The notes beneath the pieces were generated by a model. That model was not told the origin of the DNA. It saw only the letters and a program-made list of their open reading frames with translations, and made no database searches. DNA of 64,000 nucleotides from Dichetophora obliterata (taxonomy: Eukaryota; Arthropoda; Insecta; Diptera; Sciomyzidae): NCBI GenBank assembly GCA_963920525.1, contig OY986440.1, forward strand, positions 13,743,225-13,807,224. Direction: 5' to 3'. Of the stretch, positions 1 to 11,206 are shown in pieces. Both the position numbers and the translations under genes were made by a program. The first letter of the stretch is position 1, and each line of letters begins with the position of its first letter.

Positions 1-840
1 TTTTCGAAATTTATTGAGCAATTAAAAATTAAAAAATACAAAATTCGAAAATTCACAAGAAAATTTCCAAAAAAAAGCAATGATTTTTGAGTAAGAAATT
101 TAAGAATTTTTCCTTAATTTATAACATTTTCTGAATTTCAAATGGATTTCTAGCTTTCAATCAATCCTTCCTTAGTTTGAAATTATCTTTCAGAATTTCA
201 ATTGATTTTTTCTGAATTTCGAATAGATATTCCTTATTAATATTTCCTGAATGCTCTGAATTTTAAATGGAATTTTAATTGATGTTTTCTGAATTTTTAA
301 ATTTCAATTTATCTCTTTTGAACTACTAATGGAATTTCTTAATGACAAGTTATCTTTCTGAATTTGAATTGGAAAAATTTCTATTGATCCTTTCCTAATT
401 TCAAATTAAGTTTCTATTGCTATTGAACTTTTAAGAATTTTAATAGATTTTTTCCAAATTTCAATTAATCCTTTCTGAATTTCAAGTGAAATTTTTATTA
501 ACCTTTTCTGAATTTCAATTGAACTTTTCTGCATTTGAAATAATATTCTGAATTTCTAATTTACCCCTTGTGATTTACAAATGGAATTCTGAACAAATTT
601 TCTGAACTTTAATTGAACTGTTCTAATTTGAAATCACATTTATTTACAATAATTTATCTTTTCTGAATTCAAAATTAAATCATAGAATTTAAATTGATTT
701 TTTCAAAATTTTAATTTATCATTTGAATTTATGTTTTCTGAATTTCAAATGGAATTTCTGAATTTCAATTGCTCTTTTGTGAATATCAATTAATCTTTTC
801 TGAGTTTATATTAATCTTTTCTGAATTTTAGAAAGAGTTT
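1..840. repeat. Degenerate AT-rich short tandem repeat
   Basis: The stretch repeats variants of TTTTCTGAATTTCAATTGA, with spacings of roughly 20-35 bp and frequent substitutions and indels. There is no coding potential. It looks like a decayed minisatellite lying downstream of the minus-strand gene. The left edge is cut by the window, so the full length is unknown. Confidence 0.7.
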
Positions 841-989
841 TTGACACAAAAATAAATGCTACGACGTCGCTGTAACCCAAATATGGACCATCAGTTCTAG
901 TTGGGATATGATGGCATGTGCTATGCCTGGTGGAGACGTCATGTTAAAAACAAAAAAATAAAATTGAAGCTTGACTGATTTAAAAGCAA

Positions 990-995
990 TTTATT
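990..995 (-). terminator. Polyadenylation signal AATAAA of the RRM-like gene
   Basis: On the minus strand AATAAA lies about 40 bases past the stop codon at 1037. That spacing suits the 3' end of the gene at 1037-2779. No experimental support is available. Confidence 0.5.
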
Positions 996-1036
996 GAAAG
1001 AAAGTTAGTTTATAAAAATAAACATATGGCGATTAT

Positions 1037-2779
1037 TTAGAAGTCTGCCTCATCTTCTGAATCGGAGTTCATTTGATCAAACATATCATCCAAATCGTCA
1101 CGTGGTCGCTCGCTATCCGCACGCCTTTTACATTCACGACGCCATGAAATCAACTTTTCAATATCGGATTGATGCATGCGAAATGGAAATGGAACGCAGT
1201 TGTTGGTTTTATTTTGACCGGCAAAGGAAAGCCCAATAGTAGGCTTTTCTTTAAAATCTTCGAATTCCTTTTCCTGAACTATTTCCCAGTTAGGATTCTG
1301 TGAAGTAGCCGAGCTGCTAGCATCGGAAAATTTATGCGCTTGCATTGCAGATGAACCAGGCCAGGCATAAGCGCTTTTCTCTTCCGGTTCTGTGAAAAGA
1401 CATTGCATTAAGTAAAAGATCTATTTACCAATTTTTCCATTAAATATCTGCTCACCCAAGTCGTATTCCTCATCGAAGTCAAAGTCATCTTGGTAAGGAA
1501 ATTCTGCTGCCATATTTGACTCTTCGTCAGTTGCACTTCCGTCTGGATCGGGTTTTATCTGAGATTCGTCTGTTTTGTAGCGCATTCCTAGCAAAGACAT
1601 TGGCTCTGCATCTTCGCAGAGTTCATCAAAGGCTTTCGTCTCTTTTTTTATGCATAGCTCAGTAGCTGTTTTGCCAGAAGATTTATGCACTTGCAGTGCA
1701 GATGGACTCTCATCTGGATCGGTTTTTATATGAGATTCGTATTTGTAGCGCGTTCCTAGCAAAGACATTGGCTCTGCACCAGAAGATTTATGCGCTTGCA
1801 GTGCACATGGGCTCCCATCTGGATCGGTTTTTACATGAGATTCGTATTTGTAGCGCGTTCCTAGCAAAGACATTGGCTCTGCACCAGAAGATTTATGCGC
1901 TTGCAGTGCACATGGACTCCCATCTGGATCGGTTTTTATATGAGATTCGACTTTGTAGCGCGTTCCTATCAAAGACATTCGCTCTTCATCTTCGCTGGGC
2001 TCAGCAAAGTATTTCATCTCAGCTTTTACGCTTAGCCAAGTTGATGTTTTAGCTGATGTATGAAAATAAAAAAAATTGTCAAAATTAAGTCTGAAGTGCA
2101 TGCTTAAATGTTGCTTACCTCTTGCATCAATATTTTCAAGCTCATGACTTCTATGATCAAACTCTTCCAACATTGGCTGTATGGAACTGCGACGTAGTGG
2201 TACATTTGTTGCTACCGCTTCATTTGTGGACTCTTTGCAAGTCAGCTGCTCCGCTTTATTGGGCACTTTTTCTTTGCAATTCGACGCAGCCAAAACCTGA
2301 AACGACTCTGGTTCTTCCAGCGACTTTGGTAGTGAATCGAATGCCGTGCTAGCTGTTGAAGAAGCTTCAAGTTTCGGAATAGGTTTACCGATGTAAAGAG
2401 TGTGGGGATCGATTTCCTCAGAATTAGATATATGCAGTGCATCGACGATTTCTGACCGTTTTAATTCAACCTTCATAAAACCGTCACCGAAAGGTATTTT
2501 CGAAAGATTCTCGATTTCTTTAGCTATGTCAGCATCATCATTGAGGCGTACAAAACAGAAAGGCTGAGCTGAATTCTGCTGAAAGTGTATCGATTTAATT
2601 TGTGATGAATATTTGCTGATTATTTCGCGACTATGCTCAGGATCGGGAAACCGCAGGAGCAATATTTTGCCCTTGGTCATGTTAGCGTACTCCTTCTCAA
2701 GCGCAATGGCCCTTAAAGCATCTTCGCGGTTCCATGGCTTTGAGCCGCATGAGTGATTCGATATAGATTTACGCTTCAT
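1037..2779 (-). CDS. Three-exon gene for an RRM-like protein with a 35-residue tandem repeat
   Basis: Exons are 2779-2119, 2052-1456 and 1389-1037. The introns (2118-2053 and 1455-1390) are both 66 bp, with GTAAGC/CAG and GTGAGC/CAG junctions. Exon lengths 661+597+353 give exactly 537 codons with a matching split-codon phase, so the model predicts 536 residues. The first intron has no stop and is a multiple of three, so a naive reading would translate through it. Residues 37-108 have an RRM-like order, with strands KILLLRF and PFCFVRLN and helices between, but no classic RNP aromatics. Roughly residues 235-375 hold a 35-residue repeat with cores like RYKYESH and IKTDPDGS. The C-terminus is acidic (DDLDDMFDQ onward). 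The start ATG follows AAGAAA and is the first in frame. I do not recognise the orthologue. A nuclear RNA-binding or germline role would be guesswork. It is the only gene here that looks intact. Confidence 0.8.
1678..1992 (-). repeat. 105-bp tandem repeat inside the coding exon
   Basis: Three tandem units recur exactly every 105 bp (anchor TTTGTAGCGCGTTCC at about 1742, 1847 and 1952 on the plus strand). A diverged fourth unit lies at about 1535-1620. The period is 35 codons, so the frame is kept. Units are nearly identical, which suggests recent expansion or homogenisation. A spurious plus-strand open frame runs antisense through them. Confidence 0.85.
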
Positions 2780-3447
2780 TTTCTTGTCATTAACTTTTTT
2801 GCGTAATGAATGAAACTAGCTAAAAATAGTTTAAAAAGGTTTATGAATTTCGGAATAGCCTTTTTTTCAAATCGTGTATTTGGTGGCCCTAAATCCAACT
2901 CCGCTTTCAAAATATGTGGTATAAATAGTTTAGGAGTTTAAATTCGTGTAAGTTTCAAAAAATGAGTGCATGCTAGACGGAATTAAGTCGAAATGGAGTT
3001 TTTGATTTATGAACATGTAGGCAACTTATAGGAAATATCCACTGATCTTAGTAATAATTTTTAACTTGCCTCCGCTTTCTACAAAAAATACCATAGTTCA
3101 TAAATTTTGTAGTTATACTTAATTATAATTTTGAAATATTTCCTACTATCAAAAAATGCTGAAAATCGGCATGCTCCATGACTAAGATATGATAGTCCTA
3201 AAAATGTCATTTACAGTCAAATCTGGATATAACGAACTCCCGAAATATGTAGTGAATAGCTCGAAATAGTGAACGATTTAGTAACTGATATTTCAAAGAA
3301 TAAGAAGCATCCATTTTTTCATTGAAATTAAATGTTCCTTTTTGTTCATTTGTTTTAAAAACATGATAATTTCACAGTTTTTGTTGAAACTATTTGAAAA
3401 GTGAATCAAATAAAGAATATTTTAACATATTATTTTATATGGCTAGT
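2780..3447. other. Upstream region of the RRM-like gene; mostly unassigned
   Basis: The promoter of the minus-strand gene should lie at its left edge, but I see no clear TATA box or initiator. At about 3214-3300 the plus strand reads CAGTCAAATCTGGATATAAC and then runs on with CGAACTC. This resembles one end of pogo/Tigger-type elements; no matching second end was found. Nothing else is assignable. Confidence 0.35.
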
Positions 3448-3455
3448 GTACATAG

Positions 3456-4105
3456 TAAAGCTCTGCAAAGAACCATCCAAGTAAACCAGTTGTGTGTTGT
3501 TATTTTTTCTTATATCTACTTGTATCTGTTTCGCTCTCTAAGCATTGAGTATGCATGGAATATTTCTCTTTTAGATAACGATGGAATAGGCATGAGAGAG
3601 TGAAATTACCAAGTATCAAAAATACTAGTTTGAGCACATACAGAACAAACAGATATATCGATAATACTGTTATCTTTATTTGGAACATCTGAAGTGTGTG
3701 ACGTCGCTAGCATAAAAAATAAAGAGCGAAATAAACAACAAAAAAAGAAAAAGTTTATATAAGTACAATGCATTTAAGTACTTTTTTATGTTTTAAATGT
3801 GCCAAAAATACGAAAAACGTCCATTCACAGAAAGACACTCACCATTACTTTCTTTTAGTAGAATAGAAATAGAAAAACACAACATCAATACAAATAGAAC
3901 GATCTGGAATATCCCTATTGAATGGATATATCCATTTAAAAAAGGGTTAAAACAGATACTCCACTTAGTGGAACAGATAAAGAGAAAAAAAGCTTACACT
4001 ATAATGATCTGCTTATTCCAAAGCATATTTGTACCAATATTATCAGGTTTTTACTTGTTATATCTGTTTGTACAAGTAGAACGGATGGTTCGCTGCAGAC
4101 CTTTA
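3456..4105. mobile_element. hAT-like MITE with 8-bp TSD GTACATAG
   Basis: Left TIR TAAAGCTCTGCAAAGAACCA matches the inverted right end with 3 mismatches over 23 bp. The 8-bp TSD GTACATAG is at 3448-3455. Its second copy is at 11222-11229, because a later element inserted across the right junction (5 bases of this MITE plus 3 bases of its TSD were duplicated). No transposase is present. The TAAAG start plus 8-bp TSD suits hAT-type mobilisation; the superfamily is inferred. Confidence 0.75.
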
Positions 4106-4414
4106 GTACAGTGTCGGGCAGCTTTGCACACCTATACTTTCTCATCTTGAGTATGTATTAATGAGCGCTTTAAAGCTCACACTGAAAACAAAGTACTGCT
4201 AAAGCGCTTTTTGCAGAAATCTTACTAGGCATTATGGAATATTTTTTGCTCAGATGTGTATTGCGAAATTAAATTAATAAGTAGTGGACGAAATGTCAAA
4301 AGGACACAGACCCACAGACGGATAATGTGAAATACAGATAAGCAGACGGAAATGTAAAAAGGCCTACTAATAGTAAAAAACAAATATGTTTTTTATTGTG
4401 CTTATGTTGCTTAT

Positions 4415-4854
4415 GAGGCTGTTCAGACTTGCCTCAAATGAGGCGACTCACTTGCCTCGGTTTGACATCTACAGGCAAAGCGGGAAGCGGGAAGGTGACA
4501 TGTTACGTGAGGCAAGAATTTTAAAAATTTTAAAAATTTTGCGACTCATTTTGACGTACGTCAGAGTGAACTTGGTTCTGTTGATTTATTTTCCTCATTT
4601 TGAGGCTATTCAGGCGCAGTACTGGCGCGAATTAATTTTGTTTATTCACAGTTGTTCGCAAATTAATATTGTTTAAATTGTGAACATTTCTGTGTTTAAT
4701 AATTCAAAAGAAAACAACAGGAAAAAAAACAATAAACGTCGAAATAAGGCTGCCTCAAAGTGAGGCAATAATTTGTGTGTGAGCACCTGATAGCTAACTT
4801 ATGCCAAAATGAGGCCAGTGAGTCGCCTCTTTTGAGGCAAGTCTAAACAGGCTC
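4415..4854. mobile_element. 440-bp MITE, family A, TSD TAT
   Basis: The left end GAGGCTGTTCAGACTTGCCT and inverted right end GAGCCTGTTTAGACTTGCCT form a TIR of about 43 bp with a few mismatches. It is flanked by TAT at 4412-4414 and 4855-4857. Its interior is homologous to the element at 51159-51599 (shared GGGAAGGTGACA, TTTTGACGT). A 3-bp TSD suggests Harbinger-like mobilisation, but that is inferred. Confidence 0.75.
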
Positions 4855-5906
4855 TATTGTGTTCTGTCAAGGCTAAACTGACAGCGTAAGATGCTTTTAT
4901 TATACGTATTTGAAATTGATCACTATATGATATGATATGTGGACATGCCGCATTTAAATAATTAATTAATTTCTCCATAGCATGCCCCACAATTACCTTA
5001 TATTGGCCATGCAAATTATCGTAATGCCTTGTTATGCATAATTTTTTAATTTACCTCTTTGTTGCCGCGCCATGCCGTTATTTTCTAAAAATAAAAAAAA
5101 TTTTCATACATACCCCCAAAAATTTTTCATACATACAATTTTATACAGTGTAATCTTACGTTATATTTGTGTCGATGCGCAATAACAGCTTAAATCATAT
5201 TTCAAAGTTTCCAGAAATCTTGCTCCAAAGTTTTCAATCGCCATATAAGCTATATGAGAGGTTCTTTTGTTTTTGCGTCATATCTTTGGCTAAGGTAATG
5301 CTAGAAGTTCTAGATTTTGTGTGTTCATATTGATATATACGTGGAACACAATTATATCAATAACTCAGTTCTGTCTTAAATCGACTTAAGCTATTATTGC
5401 TTATCGACACAGATATAATATAATATATTCAAGGAACACGCAAGCGCAGATTTTACCTGCTTGACATTCGCTTGAACACTGAAGCTTTGATCGTTCTGTA
5501 GGTGAGAAAAATACATACCCTGCAAGACACGACTAACCGAAACTTCAACACAATCTCAAAAAAGTTTGCAATCCACACTAACACATGCATACACTTTTTC
5601 TTCTGAAATGGCACCTTTATATATGTCGGTTAAGTAACTAGTTATCTAATTGGAATCAATACCGTAATTTTCAATATAGCAACCCTGATTTTAAACAACA
5701 AGCAGAGACAACATTAATAACGCCACCATATATATGTTTGTCCTGTTCGTTCGTACGAAAACATATATAAGTGGAAAATTATTAAAAAGAAGTGCAATAA
5801 AAAATCAAATTGTATTGCCACTCGTCCACGTGCTGCCGAACCGAAGCTAAGTAAAATTTAAATAAACTTATTATTATCTTTTAAATAAGCATTTGATTGA
5901 ATTAAA

Positions 5907-7868
5907 ATGAAAAGAAAAACAATGAGTAACTGCATGAGCAGTGAAAAGAAAAAATTTCAATCAAATGTTGAAAAATTCCAAAAGTTGGATTCATTTGCAA
6001 AGAAAACGGAGTGCAGTGCTAGTAAATTCAGTGATAGTGTAGAAAATAGTGATTGTGTAGCATCCTGCTCCAATGCAGTACCCATTCCATGTCTCCAATT
6101 TGACTCTGATTGCAATGATCCCATTTCAACTTCTAGATCTAGCCCAAGTCCAAACTTTCAGTCAACTTCAAATCCTAACCTCACTTCTAAAACCGATGAC
6201 GAAAATGAATCTTGTTTTAAAATGAAGTCGTGGGCTATAAGAAACAACGTATCGCAAAATACAGTTACTGATCTGCTCAAAACTTTAAGGGAAGTTGATT
6301 TGGATGCGTTGCCTTTGTCTGCAAAGAGTCTACTTGGAACAAGCAGAAAAGCAATTCCAATTCAGTCTATTCCAAGTGGAGATTTTATATATTTTGGCAT
6401 CCGATCCTATTTTCATTCAAATAGTTTCCCATTCCTCGAAAGTACCGAAAAAATTTAAATTGATATTGGAATTGACGGACTTAAATTATTTAAAAGCTCA
6501 AACAGAGTTCTGTGGCCAATCCTTGGTGCAATAGTTGGTTATCCAAAGGAAAGAATTTTTACTATTGCCTGCTTCTCAGGAACAGAAAAGCCATGGAATA
6601 TTAACGATTTCATGCAGGAATTTTGTGACGAAGTCACTTTTTTACAAAGAAATGGTGTAGAGATTGGTTTGGAGCAGATCAAAAAGGAATTTAGAATTCG
6701 TTTGTTCACTTGCGATTCCCCAGCTCGATCTTTTATTTCTAGTGTCCAATCACACAATGGCAAAAATAGCTGCCCTAAATGCAATCAAGTGGGTAAATAT
6801 GTGCAAAAAAGAGTATGTTTTGCTAAACAGCAAGCCGTTTTAAGATCTGACTTATCTTTTAAACAAAGAGCTGATGTAGCACACCATAGTATTCCTTTTA
6901 GAAATCAAGAGAATGCTTTAGAAAAAGAGAATTTTGGGATGGTATCTCAATTCCCATTAGACCCAATGCACCTCGTCGACCTTGGTGTTGTTAAAAAATT
7001 ACTTCAACTTCTTCTTAAGAAAGGTAATGTAGCAAAAATGAACGAAAAGCTTCTCAGCCTTTCGGGTAATGTTCCATCCGAATTTGGTCGCGTTTGTAGG
7101 AATTTTGATGTTATAAACATTTGGAAGTCAGTAGAATTTAGGCAGTTTTTGTTGTATTTGGGAATTTTCGTTTTAAAAGATTGTGTAAGTGACTTGCTTT
7201 ACTACCACTTTCTTTTACTCCATAGCGGTATTAGGCTTTTATCAAGCGAAAGAACATACCAAACTGAAGAAAATCTCGCCAAAAAAATTTTAGAAGAATT
7301 TGTTGATTTGTTTGGTAATATTTACGGTGATCATTTAGTCAGCTTTAACGTTCACGCTTTGCTGCATTTGTCTGACTGTTCAAAGCAATTTGGGCCATTG
7401 GATAATTTTTCAGCGTATAAATTTGAAAATCATATGCAGTACTTAAAAAAACTTATAAATAAGCCTAACAAAATTCTTCAACAGTTATATTTGAGGCTTC
7501 AAGAAAGAAATAATCCGTCATTTTACCAAAATTCTTCTAAAATAGGGTCATTTGTCATAGACTCAAAAAAAGAAAAAGATTCTTATTGCTTTATTCGGAA
7601 AACAGGCCCTTTTAAAGCTATAGAGATGCTTAAAGAAGCAGGAGAGGATGTTCTGATTGGATATACTTTTCAAGAAACTGGAAACTATTTCCAAGAACCA
7701 CTTGAGTCATTTTCCGCATTAGGCATAGTTATAGCATCTAAATTAAATAATGAAAAAATTCGAATTTTAAAAAAGGACATTCAATATAAATATTTCTGTA
7801 TTCCAAATGAAAATAAGTTTCTTCTCATACCTCTCCTGCATCACCTTTTCCACGAATTTTTATACTAG
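5907..7868 (+). pseudogene. Tnp2/CACTA-like transposase, one premature stop
   Basis: The frame spans 653 residues and is open except for one TAA at 6456-6458. After the stop it resumes in the same frame with IDIGIDGLKLFKSSN, the IDG.x.LFKSS region typical of this transposase group. Other recognisable pieces are LPLSAKSLLGTSRK upstream of the stop, the C-x2-C in SCPKCNQ, the DPMHLVDLGVVKKLL block (about 6961-7005), the SEFGR and EFRQFLLY segment, and the FENHMQYLKKLINKP block near the C-terminus. The enzyme would cut and rejoin the TIRs of the element at 4109-11216. The ATG at 5907 is the first in the frame. The single stop with little other decay suggests recent inactivation. Superfamily assignment rests on motif memory and needs a profile search. 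Confidence 0.8.
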
Positions 7869-8012
7869 TACTGCACTTTCTCTTTTAGAATATCTACACT
7901 AATAATTTAATTTTCCACTAAATTTTAACATTTAAATTTAAATATAGTAATATTAAGAAACAAATACATATTTCTTTTATTTTCAGAACATCGTTTTATT
8001 ATAGACTACAAA

Positions 8013-10036
8013 ATGCTTGATGCGGATAACGAGGACACATTCGTTTTGTTTGAGGAAGAACTGACGTCTCAAAATGTGGCATGTTCGTCTGCACTTAAAG
8101 AAAAAAGTAAAGTATTATATTAAATTTTAAACGTAAATCACACAATTTTTTTTCAGGTGAACGGTCAAACCAAAGCCTTCCATTTAAAAAAAAAAAGTTT
8201 TTAAACACATCATCATTCAACTCAGAAAATATAGAGAACGACAATGCCGCCAACTCAGCAAATGGCGTAAACGACAGTTTCAACAAAGGTAAATATATTT
8301 AAAGTGTTCATTTATAAGCATTTCTGATCATATTTACCACAATAACTTTAAAAGTATCTATACCCCTGTCAAAATCGCGTTGAAATGCTTAGTAAATGTT
8401 TCGTAAACTTTTTTGTTTTAGTAAAAATGGAAGACATTGGCTAAAGATAATGAAAAAATGGTTGAGGCAAGGAAAGAACAATATATTAAATTTTTAAATT
8501 ACGTAATTACTTAAATACTTAACTAACTAATTACTTAATTACCCAATTTAACTGCAATGGCAATTTAAGTAACGTAACGCCAGATCAAGAAGCCTAATAA
8601 AAAAGACCAGAGAAGATTATGTCATTTCAAACACTTCTAAAAAATGTATACACAAATTCTGGCCCAATTCAGAGTTTTGCAAGTTTTGTAATTCAAGTCA
8701 AAAATATTTTCGGTTTTTTTTTAAATTAACGCTTGCACATATTTTTGCTTACATCTTTAAATCTGATGGGTTTATTGTTGTCATTATTCTCTTTTACTAC
8801 GCATATATAAAAAACCTGTTTAAAAAGTATACTTTTGTATTCCTTTCTTTTAATATTTCTTCGTACAAATCGTCCGTAACGCCAGTTTGGAAATGCCCAA
8901 ATGTATCATGAACTTTATCATCAGATCAGAACTTGTCATTTTTATTAAAAGTTTTTATTTTTATTTACAGAAGCAATTTCAATCCTCAGATCGATACTAA
9001 CCAAGCAAGCCAACTTAGAAGCACGGATGACCAAACTTGAAATGGCGTTTAACGAAAAAGTATTTTATTTTCTTCATGTCTTTCGTTTATAGTTCTTAAT
9101 TTTTTTTTATAGATGATTGACAAAAGCGAGCAAATGGCCTAGATAAAAACTATGCGAGAATGCAAAGTTCTTATAACAAAGGTTCAACATTCTGTCTGCC
9201 GAATGACCGGGGAGATGGTAAATAGCGACCAGCTAGAAATAGCAGCTATTTTCCCACTAGCTACTATGGATGCAGCTCATGACATCGAAGAAAAGTTGGA
9301 AAACGATGACTTTAAAAGTTCAATGGTAATTTGATAATGCATATTTTAACCGTTTAATTGTCATATTAATTGAAATTTTTACTACAGAAGACATACATAT
9401 ACAAAATAAAAGGAGCAGCTGAAGAAATAGATTTAGTTTTAAAGTCAATAATAACAGATGAGTTGTTGAATTATTTTAACTGGAATGGAACTTGGGGGAA
9501 AAGATCTTTAATGCAGCTTAAGCTATTCGACGATGTTTTATTTGGTAAAGAATACTCTTGAAAACTTTCAATCCTAGTAAAGGTCAATAAACATTTGAGG
9601 CTGAGTTCCTAAATGCATTTATGCAATTTATCAGTGTATTTTATTTTCAATTGGTTCTAAGTTTAAATACTTTATTTGTATTCTTAAAAATAGTATAGTT
9701 GTGCAGTTTTGGTTAATAATCTTCGAACAAATTCAAAATAAAACACACTGATGAATTGCATTAATGCATTTAGGGGGACTAAGCGTGTATTTTACAAATA
9801 TAAAATATGACCACTTTAAAATGTTTGTACTAAATTTTGCATACCTTTATAAAGTAAATTTTGTATTTAATGTATTAAATTTTAATATTTATTTTATTTT
9901 AATAGATATATTTCACTCCGATGGACGGAAAGGTTTTGAAACCAAAATAAAGAAGTACATTGAACGAAGCCACAATAGAACCAAACAAAAAGTGTACAAA
10001 GAAAAAAAAAATACTAAAAAATCACAAATAAATTAA
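8013..10036 (+). pseudogene. Six-exon DUF4806-type protein of the same transposon, one premature stop
   Basis: Exons are 8013-8106, 8157-8288, 8971-9059, 9113-9325, 9388-9544 and 9906-10036. All have GT/AG junctions and compatible phases, summing to 816 bp (271 residues plus stop). Exon 4 contains an in-frame TAG at 9140-9142 just after DKSEQMA. The C-terminal half follows the DUF4806 pattern: FPLATMDAAHDIEEKL, then a helix, then ITDELLNYFNWNGTWGKRS. The end is lysine-rich, which suggests nucleic-acid contact. DUF4806 proteins have no established function; here the gene sits inside the TIRs downstream of the transposase, so an accessory transposition role is plausible. Exon 1 follows an acceptor at 7986, so it could also be spliced to an upstream leader. 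Confidence 0.75.
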
Positions 10037-10501
10037 TACTATAACTAAAAAACCTGTGTTCTGTACTGCTAGGGGTTTTGCATTTTTTCGGTTACTTTTT
10101 TGGTTATTTCAATGGTATTTTTAACCGGTACTAATTACTTAAATAAATAAGTTAAGTAACTAGTAATTTAACTAGTATTTACAACTGCTTAGATTGCCAT
10201 TAAAACTGGTTACATTATTTGAAATTTAACTGGTATATATAATAGATGTCATATTGCGTGAGCGAGACAACTATATTTTGAACAGTGCCCCAAAAAACCT
10301 TAGCAAGAAAAGGATACAAAATCTCACGTACACAAAAGTTTCGGTTAAATTTTTCCCATGGCTCTGTATAAAGTGATAGAAAATGCTGACTGAAACTTCC
10401 GTATTGCTTTTAGTAAGATTATCGGTAAAATAACGAGCAATGTTCTTGCAGGGTATTTTACTGCACAAACACAATCTCAAGTGTGCAAAGCTGCCCGACA
10501 C

Positions 10502-11206
10502 CATGATTCAATTACTACAGGTTGTCCATTCATTTGACGTTTACTCAGAACAATGAAGATATACACCCGTAAAATTGAAGAGGAGAACAAAAGAGTAATT
10601 TTTTAATGCCATCAAAGTAATCAGTTGCAGGAATATCATACTTTTTCGCAGTACTAAATACCTAAGGATACATTTCACTGCAGCTTTTTCTACTACGTTC
10701 TGCACTGCTTGTTTGTTTTGATAGAAAATTTAAGTAAGTTTTTAAAAAACTAATTTCAATATTTTGTTGTGCAAATCTATTCACACCGCTGACGGCTTAT
10801 TGGATCCACTGGCACATTATATTTTTGAATTTTATCACCAAAATAAACTGTTTTGCCAATACCGCACGTTGAAGTTTATTTTAATAATTACAACTTAATA
10901 ATCGCGATTTATATATTAATTAAAAAAAAACGGATCGCAGCAAAATTTGAAAACAATTTTCAATAATAATTATCAAAGCAATAATTATTATAAACGCAAT
11001 GCACACTATTTTTTTGCTGCTAACAGCAAAATATAGAATAAGTACTTTTTTTAAAAAAATACACAACAAAACACTGTAACATAAATTTTTTCATAGAAGA
11101 CCACAAAACCCTGGTTGTCATTTATATTTCAGAGAGAATATATTTTTTTTTTACAAATTTACGGGTGTTGTCAAACGAATGGACAACCTATAATAATTGA
11201 ATCATG
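10502..11206. mobile_element. P-element-like MITE (family P-a), TSD CCCGACAC
   Basis: TIRs begin CATGATTCAATTACTACAGG and continue GTTGTCCATTC; they match over about 39 bp with 3-4 differences. The 8-bp TSD CCCGACAC is at 10494-10501 and 11207-11214, splitting the right TIR of the host transposon. About 22 of 31 positions match the canonical P terminus (CATGATGAAATAACATAAGG onward, as I recall it), including CATGAT and GGTNGTCC. The 705-bp interior has no coding potential, so it must depend on an enzyme made elsewhere. Confidence 0.82.

Noticed and set aside
1696..2052. Plus-strand open frame of 118 codons with repeats
   Set aside because: It is antisense to the 105-bp coding repeat of the minus-strand gene; its repetition only mirrors that gene.
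3214..3300. Full pogo/Tigger element
   Set aside because: Only one possible terminus is visible; no inverse and no transposase.
4386..4676. Open frame of 96 codons
   Set aside because: It lies within and across the end of MITE A and has no protein-like features.
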